NCBI GenBank assembly: GCA_045648205.1 | Contig: JAZRNM010000019.1 | Coordinates: 1 to 41,164, forward strand | Direction of reading: 5' to 3' | Origin: SIG440 sp045648205 | Lineage (GTDB): Bacteria > Bacillota > Clostridia > Monoglobales > Monoglobaceae | Length of the DNA: 41,164 bases | In this document: one piece after another, positions 24,900-32,801 of the stretch | How positions within the stretch are numbered: position 1 is the first letter of the stretch | Layout of the letters: each line of letters opens with the position of its first letter | Translations under genes and position numbers: made by a program | Notes under the pieces: model-generated | Told to the model about the DNA's origin: nothing | Seen by the model: only the letters and a program-made list of their open reading frames with translations | Database searches by the model: none

Positions 24900-25088
24900 A
24901 TGGATGAGAAATTGATTATAAACAAGAAAAATCTAAAAGGTGAAGATGGATATAAAACATTTTCAATTCGGGTTAAGGAAGAAACGGTTGCTAAATTAAA
25001 TGAGATGTCGGAGGAAACCAATCGTTCGAGAAATGAGTTGATAAACATTTTGTTAGAGTTTGCCATTAACAATAGCAAAGTGAAATAA
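24900..25088 (+). CDS. Ribbon-helix-helix (Arc/CopG-type) protein
   Basis: 62 residues. The segment KTFSIRVKEETVAKLNEMSEETNRSRNELINILLEFAINN has the RHH pattern: one beta strand (FSIRV) and two helices with a turn at NRSRNE. Such proteins bind DNA as dimers and often serve as autoregulators or antitoxins; no toxin gene lies next to it. GAGGT lies 8 nt before the ATG at 24900, so an upstream in-frame ATG at 24870 is not used. comF begins 8 nt after its stop, so the two are probably cotranscribed. Confidence 0.8.
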   Translation: MDEKLIINKKNLKGEDGYKTFSIRVKEETVAKLNEMSEETNRSRNELINILLEFAINNSKVK

Positions 25089-25096
25089 TTACACAG

Positions 25097-25831
25097 ATGA
25101 CAAAATTTCTGAAAATAATTAAAAACTTCTTCTATACGCCGCAATGTATTTTTTGTGACAGGGTAATGGAAATCAATAGCTTTGAAAGTTTTTGTGGGGA
25201 TTGTGCGTCCAAAGTGAAACTTTGTCGGAGTGGACTTCGGTGTGAAAAATGCGGAAAGTCCATAGAAAGCCACGGAAAGCGTGAGCTTTGTTACTTTTGT
25301 TTGCAGGGAGGCTCCCGGTATTTTAACAGGGTAATATCTGTTTTTGAATATGACGGAGTTGTCAGGGAATCTGTTCTGAGATACAAAAACCACAATCTTC
25401 AAAACTATGCAAAGCCATATGCAAGGTTCTTGCTTGATGAGTTTGAAAAAGAATATGGCAACATATCCTTTGACTTTATTTGTGCTGCTCCGTCCCACAC
25501 GAACAAAGGGATAATTCAGGGCTTTGACAATGTTGAAATAATCTGCAAACAGTTTTCAAAGCTGACTGGAATCCCATTTGTCAGGAATGTGATAAAAAAG
25601 AAACGCAAAACCGCGCGACAATCAAGTCTTGCATTTGAGGAAAGGCTCAAAAACCTTCACTACACAATGAAAGTGAAAAATCCCGATGAAGTAAAGGACA
25701 AAACCATTCTCCTGATTGATGACATATGCACAACCCGTGCAACAATCATTGAATGCAGTCGAGCTCTGAAGTCTGCCGGAGCAAAGCGGGTTTATGCTCT
25801 GACACTGGCGACCACACAAAACAAAACATAA
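25097..25831 (+). CDS. comF: ComF-family phosphoribosyltransferase-like protein
   Basis: 244 residues: an N-terminal zinc-binding section with paired cysteines (CIFC, FCGDC, CEKCGKS, CYFC) and a C-terminal PRTase domain with the PRPP-loop motif LLIDDICTTRATIIE (the usual TTGAT is TTRAT here). ComF homologues take part in DNA uptake, but this gene stands alone without comFA, so a competence role is uncertain. No clear ribosome site precedes the ATG, suggesting coupling to the RHH gene 8 nt upstream. It ends at a bidirectional terminator. Confidence 0.9.
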   Translation: MTKFLKIIKNFFYTPQCIFCDRVMEINSFESFCGDCASKVKLCRSGLRCEKCGKSIESHGKRELCYFCLQGGSRYFNRVISVFEYDGVVRESVLRYKNHNLQNYAKPYARFLLDEFEKEYGNISFDFICAAPSHTNKGIIQGFDNVEIICKQFSKLTGIPFVRNVIKKKRKTARQSSLAFEERLKNLHYTMKVKNPDEVKDKTILLIDDICTTRATIIECSRALKSAGAKRVYALTLATTQNKT

Positions 25832-25835
25832 ACGC

Positions 25836-25868
25836 AACAACACCCGGCATATTGCCGGGTGTTGTTTT
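25836..25868. terminator. Bidirectional terminator between comF and ytvI
   Basis: 14-bp GC-rich stem (25836-25849 with 25853-25866), 3-nt loop, T-run to 25868. The stop of the convergent ytvI (25867-25869) touches the stem. Confidence 0.9.
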
Positions 25869-26925
25869 AAAATTCTTTCTGTTCCTTGTATGCGACATAA
25901 AGATTGACAACCAGAAGTGTGACAATTGGTGCAAGCACAGCTCCCATAATTCCAAAAAGCTTCAAGCCAATATAAACGCTGACAAGGGTTAATATGGGGT
26001 GAATTCCGATTTGATGGCTGATGACCTTTGGTTCTGCAAGCTGACGGACAAGAAACACCAGAACCTGAATAATTATGAGAGAAACAAAGGAATATACATC
26101 ACCAAACACCAGTGAAGACAGGGCAAGGGGGACGAGGACAACTGCCGTGCCGAGAATTGGCAGAGCATCCGTAAGGCCACAGACAATACCCCAAAGAAGA
26201 GCATAGTCATAACCAACAATCCAAAGACTGACGGTGACCAGCACAGTTGTCAGGAGCATAAGGATTAGTTGTGCTTTCATATATGAAGAAAATGCTCTGA
26301 ACAAAATTGTCTTTGTTTTTGTTGCAAGCCTGATTATTTTTTCGGGAAAAAGCTCCTTGAAAAAGTTTATAACAAGCAGGTAGTCCTTGGTGAAGAAAAA
26401 AGTGCTGAGAATGAACATAACAATAAAAAGAAGAAGATTGGGAAGCTTTGCCGCAAAGTTTTTTGCAACGTTGAGTGCCGCAGAGCCTGCCTTTTCGGAA
26501 AGGGCAGAAGTATAGCGTATAAGCTCCGCGGATACATTGTCAATGAAAGCAGAAATCTCAGGAGAAAGACTCAGCTTGAAGAGATTATATTTTTCGATGA
26601 TGAGATTGAATTGCACCCTCAGAGCCGATATGGTTGAGGGGAGATTAATAATCAGGTTTCGTGCCTGGCTCATAAGCTGGAGAATTGCAAAAAACAAAAG
26701 GGCGATTATGCTCACAACAATCAATGTAACCAGAATTGTGGAGCTGATGCCTCGGCTTATGCCGAATTTGAAATCAAGAAAACGGATTATTTTTTGGGAA
26801 AGAGCAGCAATGAAAAAGGCTGCAACGAAAGGTGAAAGAAGTCGCAGAGAAAATGGAAGCAGGAACAGTGCACCCACTGTTCCTGCTGTTATTATAATGC
26901 ATTTTATTGTTTTTTCCAAGCTCAC
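25867..26925 (-). CDS. ytvI: YtvI-like AI-2E-family membrane protein
   Basis: 352 residues with about eight hydrophobic helices in the PerM/AI-2E exporter pattern, including the central amphipathic stretch and GIVCGLTDALPILGTAVVLVP and GIHPILTLVSVYIGLKLFGIMGAVLAPI near the C-terminus. Members named YtvI are made during sporulation; others carry different solutes, so the substrate is unknown. The start is a GTG: GGAG abuts the GTG at 26934 but is 8 nt before GTG 26925, which is chosen. It follows the ApgM-like gene by 29 nt and probably shares its transcript. Confidence 0.8.
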   Translation of the reverse strand: MSLEKTIKCIIITAGTVGALFLLPFSLRLLSPFVAAFFIAALSQKIIRFLDFKFGISRGISSTILVTLIVVSIIALLFFAILQLMSQARNLIINLPSTISALRVQFNLIIEKYNLFKLSLSPEISAFIDNVSAELIRYTSALSEKAGSAALNVAKNFAAKLPNLLLFIVMFILSTFFFTKDYLLVINFFKELFPEKIIRLATKTKTILFRAFSSYMKAQLILMLLTTVLVTVSLWIVGYDYALLWGIVCGLTDALPILGTAVVLVPLALSSLVFGDVYSFVSLIIIQVLVFLVRQLAEPKVISHQIGIHPILTLVSVYIGLKLFGIMGAVLAPIVTLLVVNLYVAYKEQKEF

Positions 26926-26954
26926 CGCAAACACTCCTTTTGCGGCGTTGGGCT

Positions 26955-28157
26955 TTAGTTCTCTGTGAGTTTGTTTATGAGTGAATAGCCGTGCTCAACA
27001 ACAACTCCCGTTTTCAGAGCCTCTGCTTCGGTGTAAGAATCAACTCCTGAACTGATGTTCTTGCCGCTTTTATATATTATATACGGCACGGGGTCAGAAG
27101 TATGCGTTCTTATTGCCAGAGGTGTGGGATGGTCGGGCATAATAAGCATTGCAAAATCCTCGCCATCGTCTTCTAAAGCTTTGAGAATTGGCGCAACAAT
27201 TTTTTCGTCAATAAGCTCAATTGCACGAACCTTGTTGTCAATTTCGTGTCTGTGACCTGCTTCATCAGGGGCCTCAAGATGAACATACAAAAAGTCTGAA
27301 CCGTCGCGGAGCGCCTTGATTGCCGCTTCTGCCTTGCCGTCAAAGTTAGTATGCACATTTCCTGTTGCACCTATAACATCAATGTTTTTAAGCCCTGCCC
27401 CGACACCGATGCCTTTGATGAGGTCAACGGCAGAAACCACAGTTCCCTGAAGGTTGAATTTTTCTTTGTATGTATCAAGGTTGGGCTTTGTGCCATTACC
27501 CCAAATCCAGATTGAGTTGGCAGGATTGAGGCCACGTTTGATTCTGTCAAGGTTCACGGGATGGTCCTTGAGGATTTCATAGCTCTTTTTCATAAGAGTG
27601 AGAAGTGTTTCATCCTTGGGAAGATATTCCCCAACACATCTGCCCGAAATGTCGTGGGGCGGTGTCAGAGAAAAGTTGTTTTCTTTGTTGTGCCAAACGA
27701 GAAGATGACGATAGCTGATTCCGCTGAAAAATTCGTATTCTTCGGTTTTCAGTGCATCATTTACGGCCTTGATGAGCTGAGAGGATTCCTCGGTGGTGAT
27801 TTCGTCAGAACTATAATCAACCATTGTTTTGTCTTCATAGTTTGCATCATCGGAAAGCGTCACCACGTTTGTTCTGAAGGTTGTGTCAGAAAGCTCCAGA
27901 TGAACACCCATTGAAAGAGCTTCAAGTGGTGAACGACCTGTGTAATATTTCTGGGGGTCATAGCCGAAAACAGCAAGGTTTGCCACGTCACTTCCGGGAG
28001 GCAGATTTGCAGGAACGGTTGTCACCATGCCCACCTCACCGCATTTTGCAAGCTTGTCAATGTTTGGTTTTTTTGCAACCTCCAGAGGGGTTTTGCCGCC
28101 AAGCTCCGGGACGGGGGTGTCTGCTGCACCGTCACAGAGAATAACGATATATTTCAT
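26955..28157 (-). CDS. ApgM-type cofactor-independent phosphoglycerate mutase family protein
   Basis: 400 residues of the alkaline-phosphatase superfamily. The N-terminus YIVILCDGAADTP carries the metal-binding Asp, SDVANLAVFGYDP the serine region, and HLEAPDEAGHRHE, MPDHPTP and RTHTSDPVPYII the remaining metal ligands. This is the archaeal-type ApgM group; a bacterial subset was proposed to be homoserine kinases, so a role in glycolysis or threonine synthesis cannot be decided by sequence alone. The neighbouring serA/serC use 3-phosphoglycerate, which favours a mutase. GAAAGGCG precedes the ATG, and a perfect-consensus promoter lies upstream. Confidence 0.85.
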   Translation of the reverse strand: MKYIVILCDGAADTPVPELGGKTPLEVAKKPNIDKLAKCGEVGMVTTVPANLPPGSDVANLAVFGYDPQKYYTGRSPLEALSMGVHLELSDTTFRTNVVTLSDDANYEDKTMVDYSSDEITTEESSQLIKAVNDALKTEEYEFFSGISYRHLLVWHNKENNFSLTPPHDISGRCVGEYLPKDETLLTLMKKSYEILKDHPVNLDRIKRGLNPANSIWIWGNGTKPNLDTYKEKFNLQGTVVSAVDLIKGIGVGAGLKNIDVIGATGNVHTNFDGKAEAAIKALRDGSDFLYVHLEAPDEAGHRHEIDNKVRAIELIDEKIVAPILKALEDDGEDFAMLIMPDHPTPLAIRTHTSDPVPYIIYKSGKNISSGVDSYTEAEALKTGVVVEHGYSLINKLTEN

Positions 28158-28196
28158 AATAAGTCACGCCTTTCGTATTCTTAAATTAACATTTAT

Positions 28197-28225
28197 ATTA
28201 TATATTTTTGGAAGATTTTTGTCAA
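28197..28225 (-). promoter_or_regulatory. Perfect-consensus promoter for the ApgM-ytvI transcript
   Basis: Minus strand TTGACA (28225-28220), 17-bp spacer, TATAAT (28202-28197), about 40 bp before the ApgM-like start and just after the RNase P RNA terminator. Confidence 0.85.
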
Positions 28226-28233
28226 GGAAAAAC

Positions 28234-28267
28234 AAAAGAAAACCCTCCTGGCTGTATGCCAAGAGGG
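28234..28267 (-). terminator. Terminator of the RNase P RNA gene
   Basis: 10-bp stem (28267-28258 with 28252-28243, one G-U), 5-nt loop, then UUUUCUUUU on the minus strand, 12 nt past the rnpB 3' end. Confidence 0.85.
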
Positions 28268-28278
28268 GGAATTTTTGG

Positions 28279-28628
28279 TTGCGGCAGATCTGTAAGCCGA
28301 GTTCTGTCATTTAAGACGGTCATCTATCTACGCCATATATTTCTATATGGCTCCAGCCACCTTCCCGGGAGATGTCGGGCCGACTTAACCTCCGCTATCA
28401 GGTGTTGCTCCGAGTGGGGTTTACAGCACGCTTCCGTCACCGGAGCGTGGGTGAGCTCTTACCTCGCCTTTCCACCCTTACCGTTCAGAGAACGGCGGTA
28501 TATTTCTGTTGCACTTTCCTTAAAGTTGCCTTCACAAGGAGTTACCTTGCACCCTGCCCTTTGGAGCTCGGACTTTCCTCACGCACGGAATTGCTCCCTT
28601 GTGCCCGCGACCGTCCAACCTACCGCAA
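28279..28628 (-). ncRNA. rnpB: RNase P RNA, bacterial class A
   Basis: Catalytic RNA that trims tRNA 5' ends. On the minus strand it has the universal elements: GAGGAAAGUCC after P3, ACAGAAAUAUACC in the middle, GGUAAGGGUGGAAAGG, and the 3' AGAACUCGGCUUAC. The ends pair as helix P1: UUGCGGUAG at the 5' end with CUGCCGCAA at the 3' end, which fixes the limits to within a few bases; the length of about 350 nt is right for type A. It starts 8 nt after the serA stop. Plus-strand ORFs here are spurious. Confidence 0.95.
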
Positions 28629-28636
28629 ATTAAAAA

Positions 28637-29800
28637 CTATTCTTTATATGCTGTTGCCTTGATTACACCGTCAATTGCCTTGAGGTGATTGAGAATGGTG
28701 TCATCAACTGTGCTGTGTGTGTCAATCATTGTGTATGCCAGGTCACCACGGCTTTTGTTAATCATATTTTCGATGTTAATTCCATCCTTGCCGAAAATAT
28801 CAGAAATCTGTGTAATCATTGATGGAATATTCTTGTGTGCGATGGTAACACGTGAACCGCAAACAGGTCCCATATCACAGTTGGGGAAGTTCACAGAGTT
28901 GATGATGTTTCCGTTTTCAAGGAAGTTCTTCAGCTCCTGAGCTGCCATAACTGCACAGTTGTCTTCACTTTCGGGTGTTGATGCACCAAGGTGGGGCATA
29001 ACAACAACATTGTCGTTCTTGAGAAGAGTTTCAGTTGCGAAGTCTGTTACATATGCAGCAACAGTTCCGTCTTCGAGTGCTTTGCAAACTGCGTCATCAT
29101 TAACCAATTCCGCACGTGAGAAGTTGAGAAGACGAACACCCTTTTTCACTTTTCTGAACAGTTCTTCATTGAACATACCCTTTGTGTCAGCAGTTGCGGG
29201 AACGTGAATTGAGATGTAGTCGCTCTGTGCGAGAACTGTGTCAATGTCATTTGCCTTAACTGCGGCGCGGGTCATATTCCATGCTGCGTCAACTGACAAA
29301 TATGGGTCATATCCGATTACGTTCATACCAAGTGCGTGAGCTGCATTTGCAACGCGAACACCAATTGCGCCAAGACCGATGATACCAAGGGTTTTGCCCA
29401 TGATTTCAGGACCAACGAAGTTTGACTTGCCTTTTTCAACCAGCTTGCCAACGCCTTCTTCGCCAATGAGAGTTTTTGCCCAGTTGATTCCCTGAACAAC
29501 CTTTCTTGATGCAAGAAGAAGACCTGCAATAACGAGCTCCTTAACTGCATTTGCGTTTGCACCGGGAGTGTTGAAAACAACAATACCCTTTTCTGAACAC
29601 TTGACAATGGGAATGTTGTTTGTGCCTGCACCTGCACGGGCAATGGCAACAAGGCATGAAGGAAGCTCCATGTCGTGCATATTGAAGCTTCTGAGAATTA
29701 TTCCGTCGGGATTTTCAACTTCATCACCGAAGGTATATTTGTCGTCAAATACGTTAAGACCGATTTTTGCGATTTTATTTAAAGTTTGAACCTTATACAT
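28637..29800 (-). CDS. serA: D-3-phosphoglycerate dehydrogenase with ACT domain
   Basis: First step of serine synthesis: oxidises 3-phosphoglycerate with NAD. The 387 residues show the NAD fold GIIGLGAIG near residue 140, the catalytic Arg in LLNFSRAELV, the Glu in DFATETLL and the His in MPHLGAST, then a C-terminal ACT domain (INIENMINKSRGDLAYTMIDT) that may sense serine. It is the short ACT-bearing form without the intervening domain of the largest SerA. It follows serC with a 14-nt gap. Its last codons overlap a candidate rnpB promoter. Confidence 0.95.
   Translation of the reverse strand: MYKVQTLNKIAKIGLNVFDDKYTFGDEVENPDGIILRSFNMHDMELPSCLVAIARAGAGTNNIPIVKCSEKGIVVFNTPGANANAVKELVIAGLLLASRKVVQGINWAKTLIGEEGVGKLVEKGKSNFVGPEIMGKTLGIIGLGAIGVRVANAAHALGMNVIGYDPYLSVDAAWNMTRAAVKANDIDTVLAQSDYISIHVPATADTKGMFNEELFRKVKKGVRLLNFSRAELVNDDAVCKALEDGTVAAYVTDFATETLLKNDNVVVMPHLGASTPESEDNCAVMAAQELKNFLENGNIINSVNFPNCDMGPVCGSRVTIAHKNIPSMITQISDIFGKDGINIENMINKSRGDLAYTMIDTHSTVDDTILNHLKAIDGVIKATAYKE
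28643..28674 (-). promoter_or_regulatory. Candidate rnpB promoter inside the end of serA
   Basis: Minus strand TTGACG (28674-28669) and TATAAA (28648-28643) with a 20-bp spacer, both within the last serA codons. The spacing is long, so support is modest; rnpB could instead be cut from a serCA transcript. Confidence 0.35.
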
Positions 29801-29814
29801 ATCAAAAATCCTCC

Positions 29815-30894
29815 TTATGCGTTTTCTGCTTCGAATTTCTTCATAAATTCAACCAAAGCTGCAACACCTTCTGTGGGCATTGCGTTGTAGATGCTTGCAC
29901 GCATACCGCCAACGCTGCGGTGTCCCTTGAGGTTCACAAAGCCTGCATCTGCAGCTTCCTTGCAGAACTTTTTGTCAAGGTCTGCATCACCTGTCACAAA
30001 GCAAACATTCATAAGTGAACGGCTGTTTTTGTCAGCAGTTGCCTTGAAGAGCTTTGATGAGTCAAGGAAGTCGTAAAGAAGAGCAGCCTTCTTTTCGTTG
30101 CGTTCCTTCATTGCGGTGAGTCCACCGTTCTTGAGCGCCCACTTGTAAACAAGACCTGCAATATAGATTGCATAGCAGGGAGGTGTGTTATACATTGAAT
30201 CGTTGTCTGCCATTGTCTTGTAATCGAGCATTGTGGGAATATCCTCACGTGCATTGCCGAGAAGATCCTCACGGATAATAACAACGGTGAGACCAGCAGG
30301 AGCCATATTCTTCTGCGCGCCTGCATAGATAACGCCAAACTTGGTTACGTCAACGGGTTCACTTGTGATGCATGAAGACATATCTGCAACCAGAATCTTG
30401 TCACCAACATTGGGAACTTCGGGATACTTTGTGCCGAAAATGGTGTTGTTGTAGCAAACGTGAACATAGTCTGCATCGTCACGAACCATATCTGGTGTGA
30501 TTTCGGGTATGTAACTGAAGGTTTTGTCTTCAGAAGCTGCGATGCATTTTACATCACCATATTTCTTTGCTTCCTTGAAAGCTTTGCCTGAGAACTGACC
30601 TGAAACAACATAGTCAGCCTTGCCGTTCTTCATAAGGTTGAGGGGAACTGCAGCGAACTGTGTTGAAGCACCACCCTGAAGGAAGAGAACTTTGTAGTTT
30701 TCAGGAATATTCATAAGTTCTCTGAAATCTGCTTCTGTCTGTTTGATAATTGCATCATAAACAGGAGAGCGGTGGCTCATTTCCATAACTGACTGACCGC
30801 TTCCGTTGTAATCCAGCATTTCGTTTTGTGCCTGCTCCAGAACTTCAAGAGGAAGCATTGAAGGGCCTGCCGAGAAATTATAAACTCTACTCAC
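29815..30894 (-). CDS. serC: Phosphoserine aminotransferase
   Basis: Second step of serine synthesis, PLP-dependent amination of 3-phosphohydroxypyruvate. About 359 residues: starts with RVYNFSAGPSMLP, has LFLQGGASTQF, VADMSSCITSEP, the PLP lysine in YAGAQKNMAPAG and GHRSVGGMRASIYNAM at the C-terminus. A GTG at 30903 abuts the ribosome site GGAG; the GTG at 30894, 8 nt away, is the better start and gives MSRVYNFSAG. Strong promoter upstream; with serA forms an operon. Confidence 0.95.
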   Translation of the reverse strand: MSRVYNFSAGPSMLPLEVLEQAQNEMLDYNGSGQSVMEMSHRSPVYDAIIKQTEADFRELMNIPENYKVLFLQGGASTQFAAVPLNLMKNGKADYVVSGQFSGKAFKEAKKYGDVKCIAASEDKTFSYIPEITPDMVRDDADYVHVCYNNTIFGTKYPEVPNVGDKILVADMSSCITSEPVDVTKFGVIYAGAQKNMAPAGLTVVIIREDLLGNAREDIPTMLDYKTMADNDSMYNTPPCYAIYIAGLVYKWALKNGGLTAMKERNEKKAALLYDFLDSSKLFKATADKNSRSLMNVCFVTGDADLDKKFCKEAADAGFVNLKGHRSVGGMRASIYNAMPTEGVAALVEFMKKFEAENA

Positions 30895-30937
30895 AATAAA
30901 CACTCCTTAAATTTTAAGTTTGATTACTTTACCTTAT

Positions 30938-30966
30938 AGTATATAACTTTTTTTATCATACGTCAA
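30938..30966 (-). promoter_or_regulatory. Promoter of the serC-serA operon
   Basis: Minus strand TTGACG (30966-30961), 17-bp spacer, TATACT (30943-30938), leaving a leader of about 35 nt. Confidence 0.8.
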
Positions 30967-30999
30967 CAGCAAATATGACTATTTTTTAACAAATTATAA

Positions 31000-31359
31000 C
31001 TAAGTTTTTTGACGAAAACCTCGGTAAACTTCGTAAAATCCCACAAGGAGCAGGAAAAAGCCGAAGATTCTCCGCAAAATGTCACTGCTCAGTGACACGG
31101 CAATGAATGAACCCAAAAGTGAACCCAAAATTCCACAACTGCCGATTATAAGAGCTGTGCGGAGCTCCACATTTTTGTTTTTGATATGGACAAAAAGCGA
31201 GATGATTGCGGTGGGAATGAAATAGGTCAGGTTGATTCCCTGAGCCATTTGTTGGGATAAGTCTTCAAGCATAATCAGGGCAGGAATAAGGATTGCCCCA
31301 CCGCCAATACCCATTCCGCTGATTATTCCGCTGAAAAAGCCGGTGATTATTGTAAGCAT
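31000..31359 (-). CDS. TSUP-family permease half (second gene of a split pair)
   Basis: 119 residues with four hydrophobic helices. The beginning FFSGIISGMGIGGGAILIPAL is the TauE/SafE (TSUP) repeat signature. Full TSUP transporters are about 240-280 residues made of two such repeats; here each repeat has its own gene, and this is 15 nt after the other. The two products probably pair to form one carrier for sulfite, sulfonates or another small anion; the substrate is unknown. No terminator was seen in the gap to serC. Confidence 0.85.
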   Translation of the reverse strand: MLTIITGFFSGIISGMGIGGGAILIPALIMLEDLSQQMAQGINLTYFIPTAIISLFVHIKNKNVELRTALIIGSCGILGSLLGSFIAVSLSSDILRRIFGFFLLLVGFYEVYRGFRQKT

Positions 31360-31374
31360 TGTATAGAGAGCCTC

Positions 31375-31731
31375 CTAAAAAATCATTTTAACGGCAGTTC
31401 CGATGATAACCCCGCCAAAGAGAATTTTGAGCCACTTTTTGGGAATTTTGCTCAGGAGTTTTGCCCCCAAAAAGCCGCCCGCAATTCCGCCTATGGAAAC
31501 CAAAAGCCACAACCTGAAGTTGAAAAACCCTCTGTACACATATATGAAAGAGCTCACAAGGGACATCATAAGTATTATGGCAATAGCGGTGGAATGGGAC
31601 TTCTTTTCGTCAATATCCAAAAATTTCTCCATAGCGGGAACAACCACCGAGCCTCCGCCTGCACCAAAGAGACCATTAAGGATTCCTGTGAAGAAGCCGA
31701 TGAGAACTTCCTTGTAATATTTTTTCAACAC
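31375..31731 (-). CDS. TSUP-family permease half (first gene of a split pair)
   Basis: 118 residues, four hydrophobic helices, with GFFTGILNGLFGAGGGSVVVPAM, the TSUP repeat signature. Start is GTG 31731, 8 nt after GGAGGT. That ribosome site lies in the 3' arm of the hairpin that follows ppx, so termination and translation initiation compete for the same sequence. Orientation of the repeats fits the usual inverted topology, but this was not modelled. Confidence 0.85.
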   Translation of the reverse strand: MLKKYYKEVLIGFFTGILNGLFGAGGGSVVVPAMEKFLDIDEKKSHSTAIAIILMMSLVSSFIYVYRGFFNFRLWLLVSIGGIAGGFLGAKLLSKIPKKWLKILFGGVIIGTAVKMIF

Positions 31732-31768
31732 AAAAAACTACCTCCAAAAAATTCTGAAGGTAGTTTTT
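31732..31768 (-). terminator. ppx terminator that overlaps the ribosome site of the next gene
   Basis: Minus-strand RNA pairs 31764-31756 with 31745-31737 (9 bp, one G-U, A-U extension) over a 10-nt loop, followed by six U (31737-31732). The 3' arm contains GGAGGU (31745-31740), the ribosome site of the GTG at 31731. The plus strand would have a C-A mismatch, so the structure is minus-strand specific. Confidence 0.7.
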
Positions 31769-31784
31769 GATTTACGATGTATTT

Positions 31785-32708
31785 TTATTCATTTTGAGAA
31801 AGTTTTTCTAAATATTCAAACAAGAGTCCTTCACGAATCCCGATATCTGCAACCTGAAGCTGAGGGGACCTCAGTGCCTTTTTCAACTGAAGAAAAGTCA
31901 GAATTCCGGCGGCAATTATGTCTGCCCGTTCTGCACCTATGCCGGGAAAGGATAGCCTCTCATCATGTGTTGCGTGCATAATTTCATCACAGATGCGGTC
32001 ACATTCAGGGGCTGAGATTTTGTGGTGAGAAATGGCAGCCTTGGTGGAATCGGCAAGATGATATTTTGCGAGGGAGCGGAGGGTTCCGCCAATTCCGATT
32101 ATTGGAGCACCTTGCATCTTGTCAAGCCAGGGGATTGTTGAGATTTTGTTTTTGATGTGGTTTGTTGCCTCATCAATTGATTCAGCAGTTTCACCTTTTG
32201 CGAAAAAGTCCTCGGTCAAAGAACGGGAGCCCATTGGAATACTGATGGCGGGCTTTTGAATTTTTCCGTCTATGAGTGCAATAAACTCAGTACTTCCGCC
32301 GCCTATGTCACAAATAACACCATTTGACACTCCAAGTAGTTTTGAAACTGCAAGACAGTCGAGAGCGGCTTCGGTGTCTCCGCCAATGACTTCGATTTTT
32401 ATGTTTGTGGTATCCTCAACAAGAGCAAGAAATTCATTGCGGTTTTTTGCTTTGCGGACAGCGGCGGTGGCAACAGCACGAATATTTTCAACCTTCTCTG
32501 TTTTAAGAATTTGTTTGTATTCAAGCAGTGCTTTGACCGCCCGCAGTTGTGCTGCGGGTGTCAAATTCATATCCCCGGTCATACCCTCACTGAGCTTTAT
32601 CATACTTCGAAAGCTGTGGGTTTGTGCGAAGGTGAGGTTCGGGTTAATTTCAAATATGCTCATCCTGATTGAGTTTGAGCCAAGGTCGATGACGGCTAAT
32701 TTCTGCAT
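31785..32708 (-). CDS. ppx: Ppx/GppA-family phosphatase
   Basis: 307 residues of the sugar kinase/Hsp70/actin fold. Motifs: IDLGSNSIRM at the N-terminus, AVATAAVRKAKN, GGDTEAALDCLAV and the phosphate-binding VICDIGGGSTEFI, then GIGGTLRSLAKY. The family cleaves polyphosphate or the pentaphosphate alarmone; this short form lacks the C-terminal HD-like domain of E. coli Ppx. AAAGGGG precedes the ATG. Followed by a hairpin terminator. Divergent from tRNA-Thr. Confidence 0.9.
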   Translation of the reverse strand: MQKLAVIDLGSNSIRMSIFEINPNLTFAQTHSFRSMIKLSEGMTGDMNLTPAAQLRAVKALLEYKQILKTEKVENIRAVATAAVRKAKNRNEFLALVEDTTNIKIEVIGGDTEAALDCLAVSKLLGVSNGVICDIGGGSTEFIALIDGKIQKPAISIPMGSRSLTEDFFAKGETAESIDEATNHIKNKISTIPWLDKMQGAPIIGIGGTLRSLAKYHLADSTKAAISHHKISAPECDRICDEIMHATHDERLSFPGIGAERADIIAAGILTFLQLKKALRSPQLQVADIGIREGLLFEYLEKLSQNE

Positions 32709-32749
32709 TTTGAACAGCCCCTTTTGTTTGAGTTTTTATATTGTTCAGG

Positions 32750-32778
32750 TTGACAAAACTGAAAAAATATTGTATACT
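32750..32778 (+). promoter_or_regulatory. Promoter of tRNA-Thr
   Basis: TTGACA (32750-32755), 17-bp spacer, TATACT (32773-32778), 23 bp before the tRNA. Confidence 0.85.
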
Positions 32779-32801
32779 TTGAATGTTGCAAATTTAATAA
32801 T

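Noticed and set aside
23947..25090. Toxin-antitoxin module (Xre or RHH as antitoxin)
   Set aside because: No candidate toxin ORF with a ribosome site lies beside either regulator; comF is not a toxin.
28208..28662. Plus-strand ORFs of 96 and 141 residues
   Set aside because: They are antisense to the RNase P RNA gene, have no family features, and reflect its GC-rich structured sequence.
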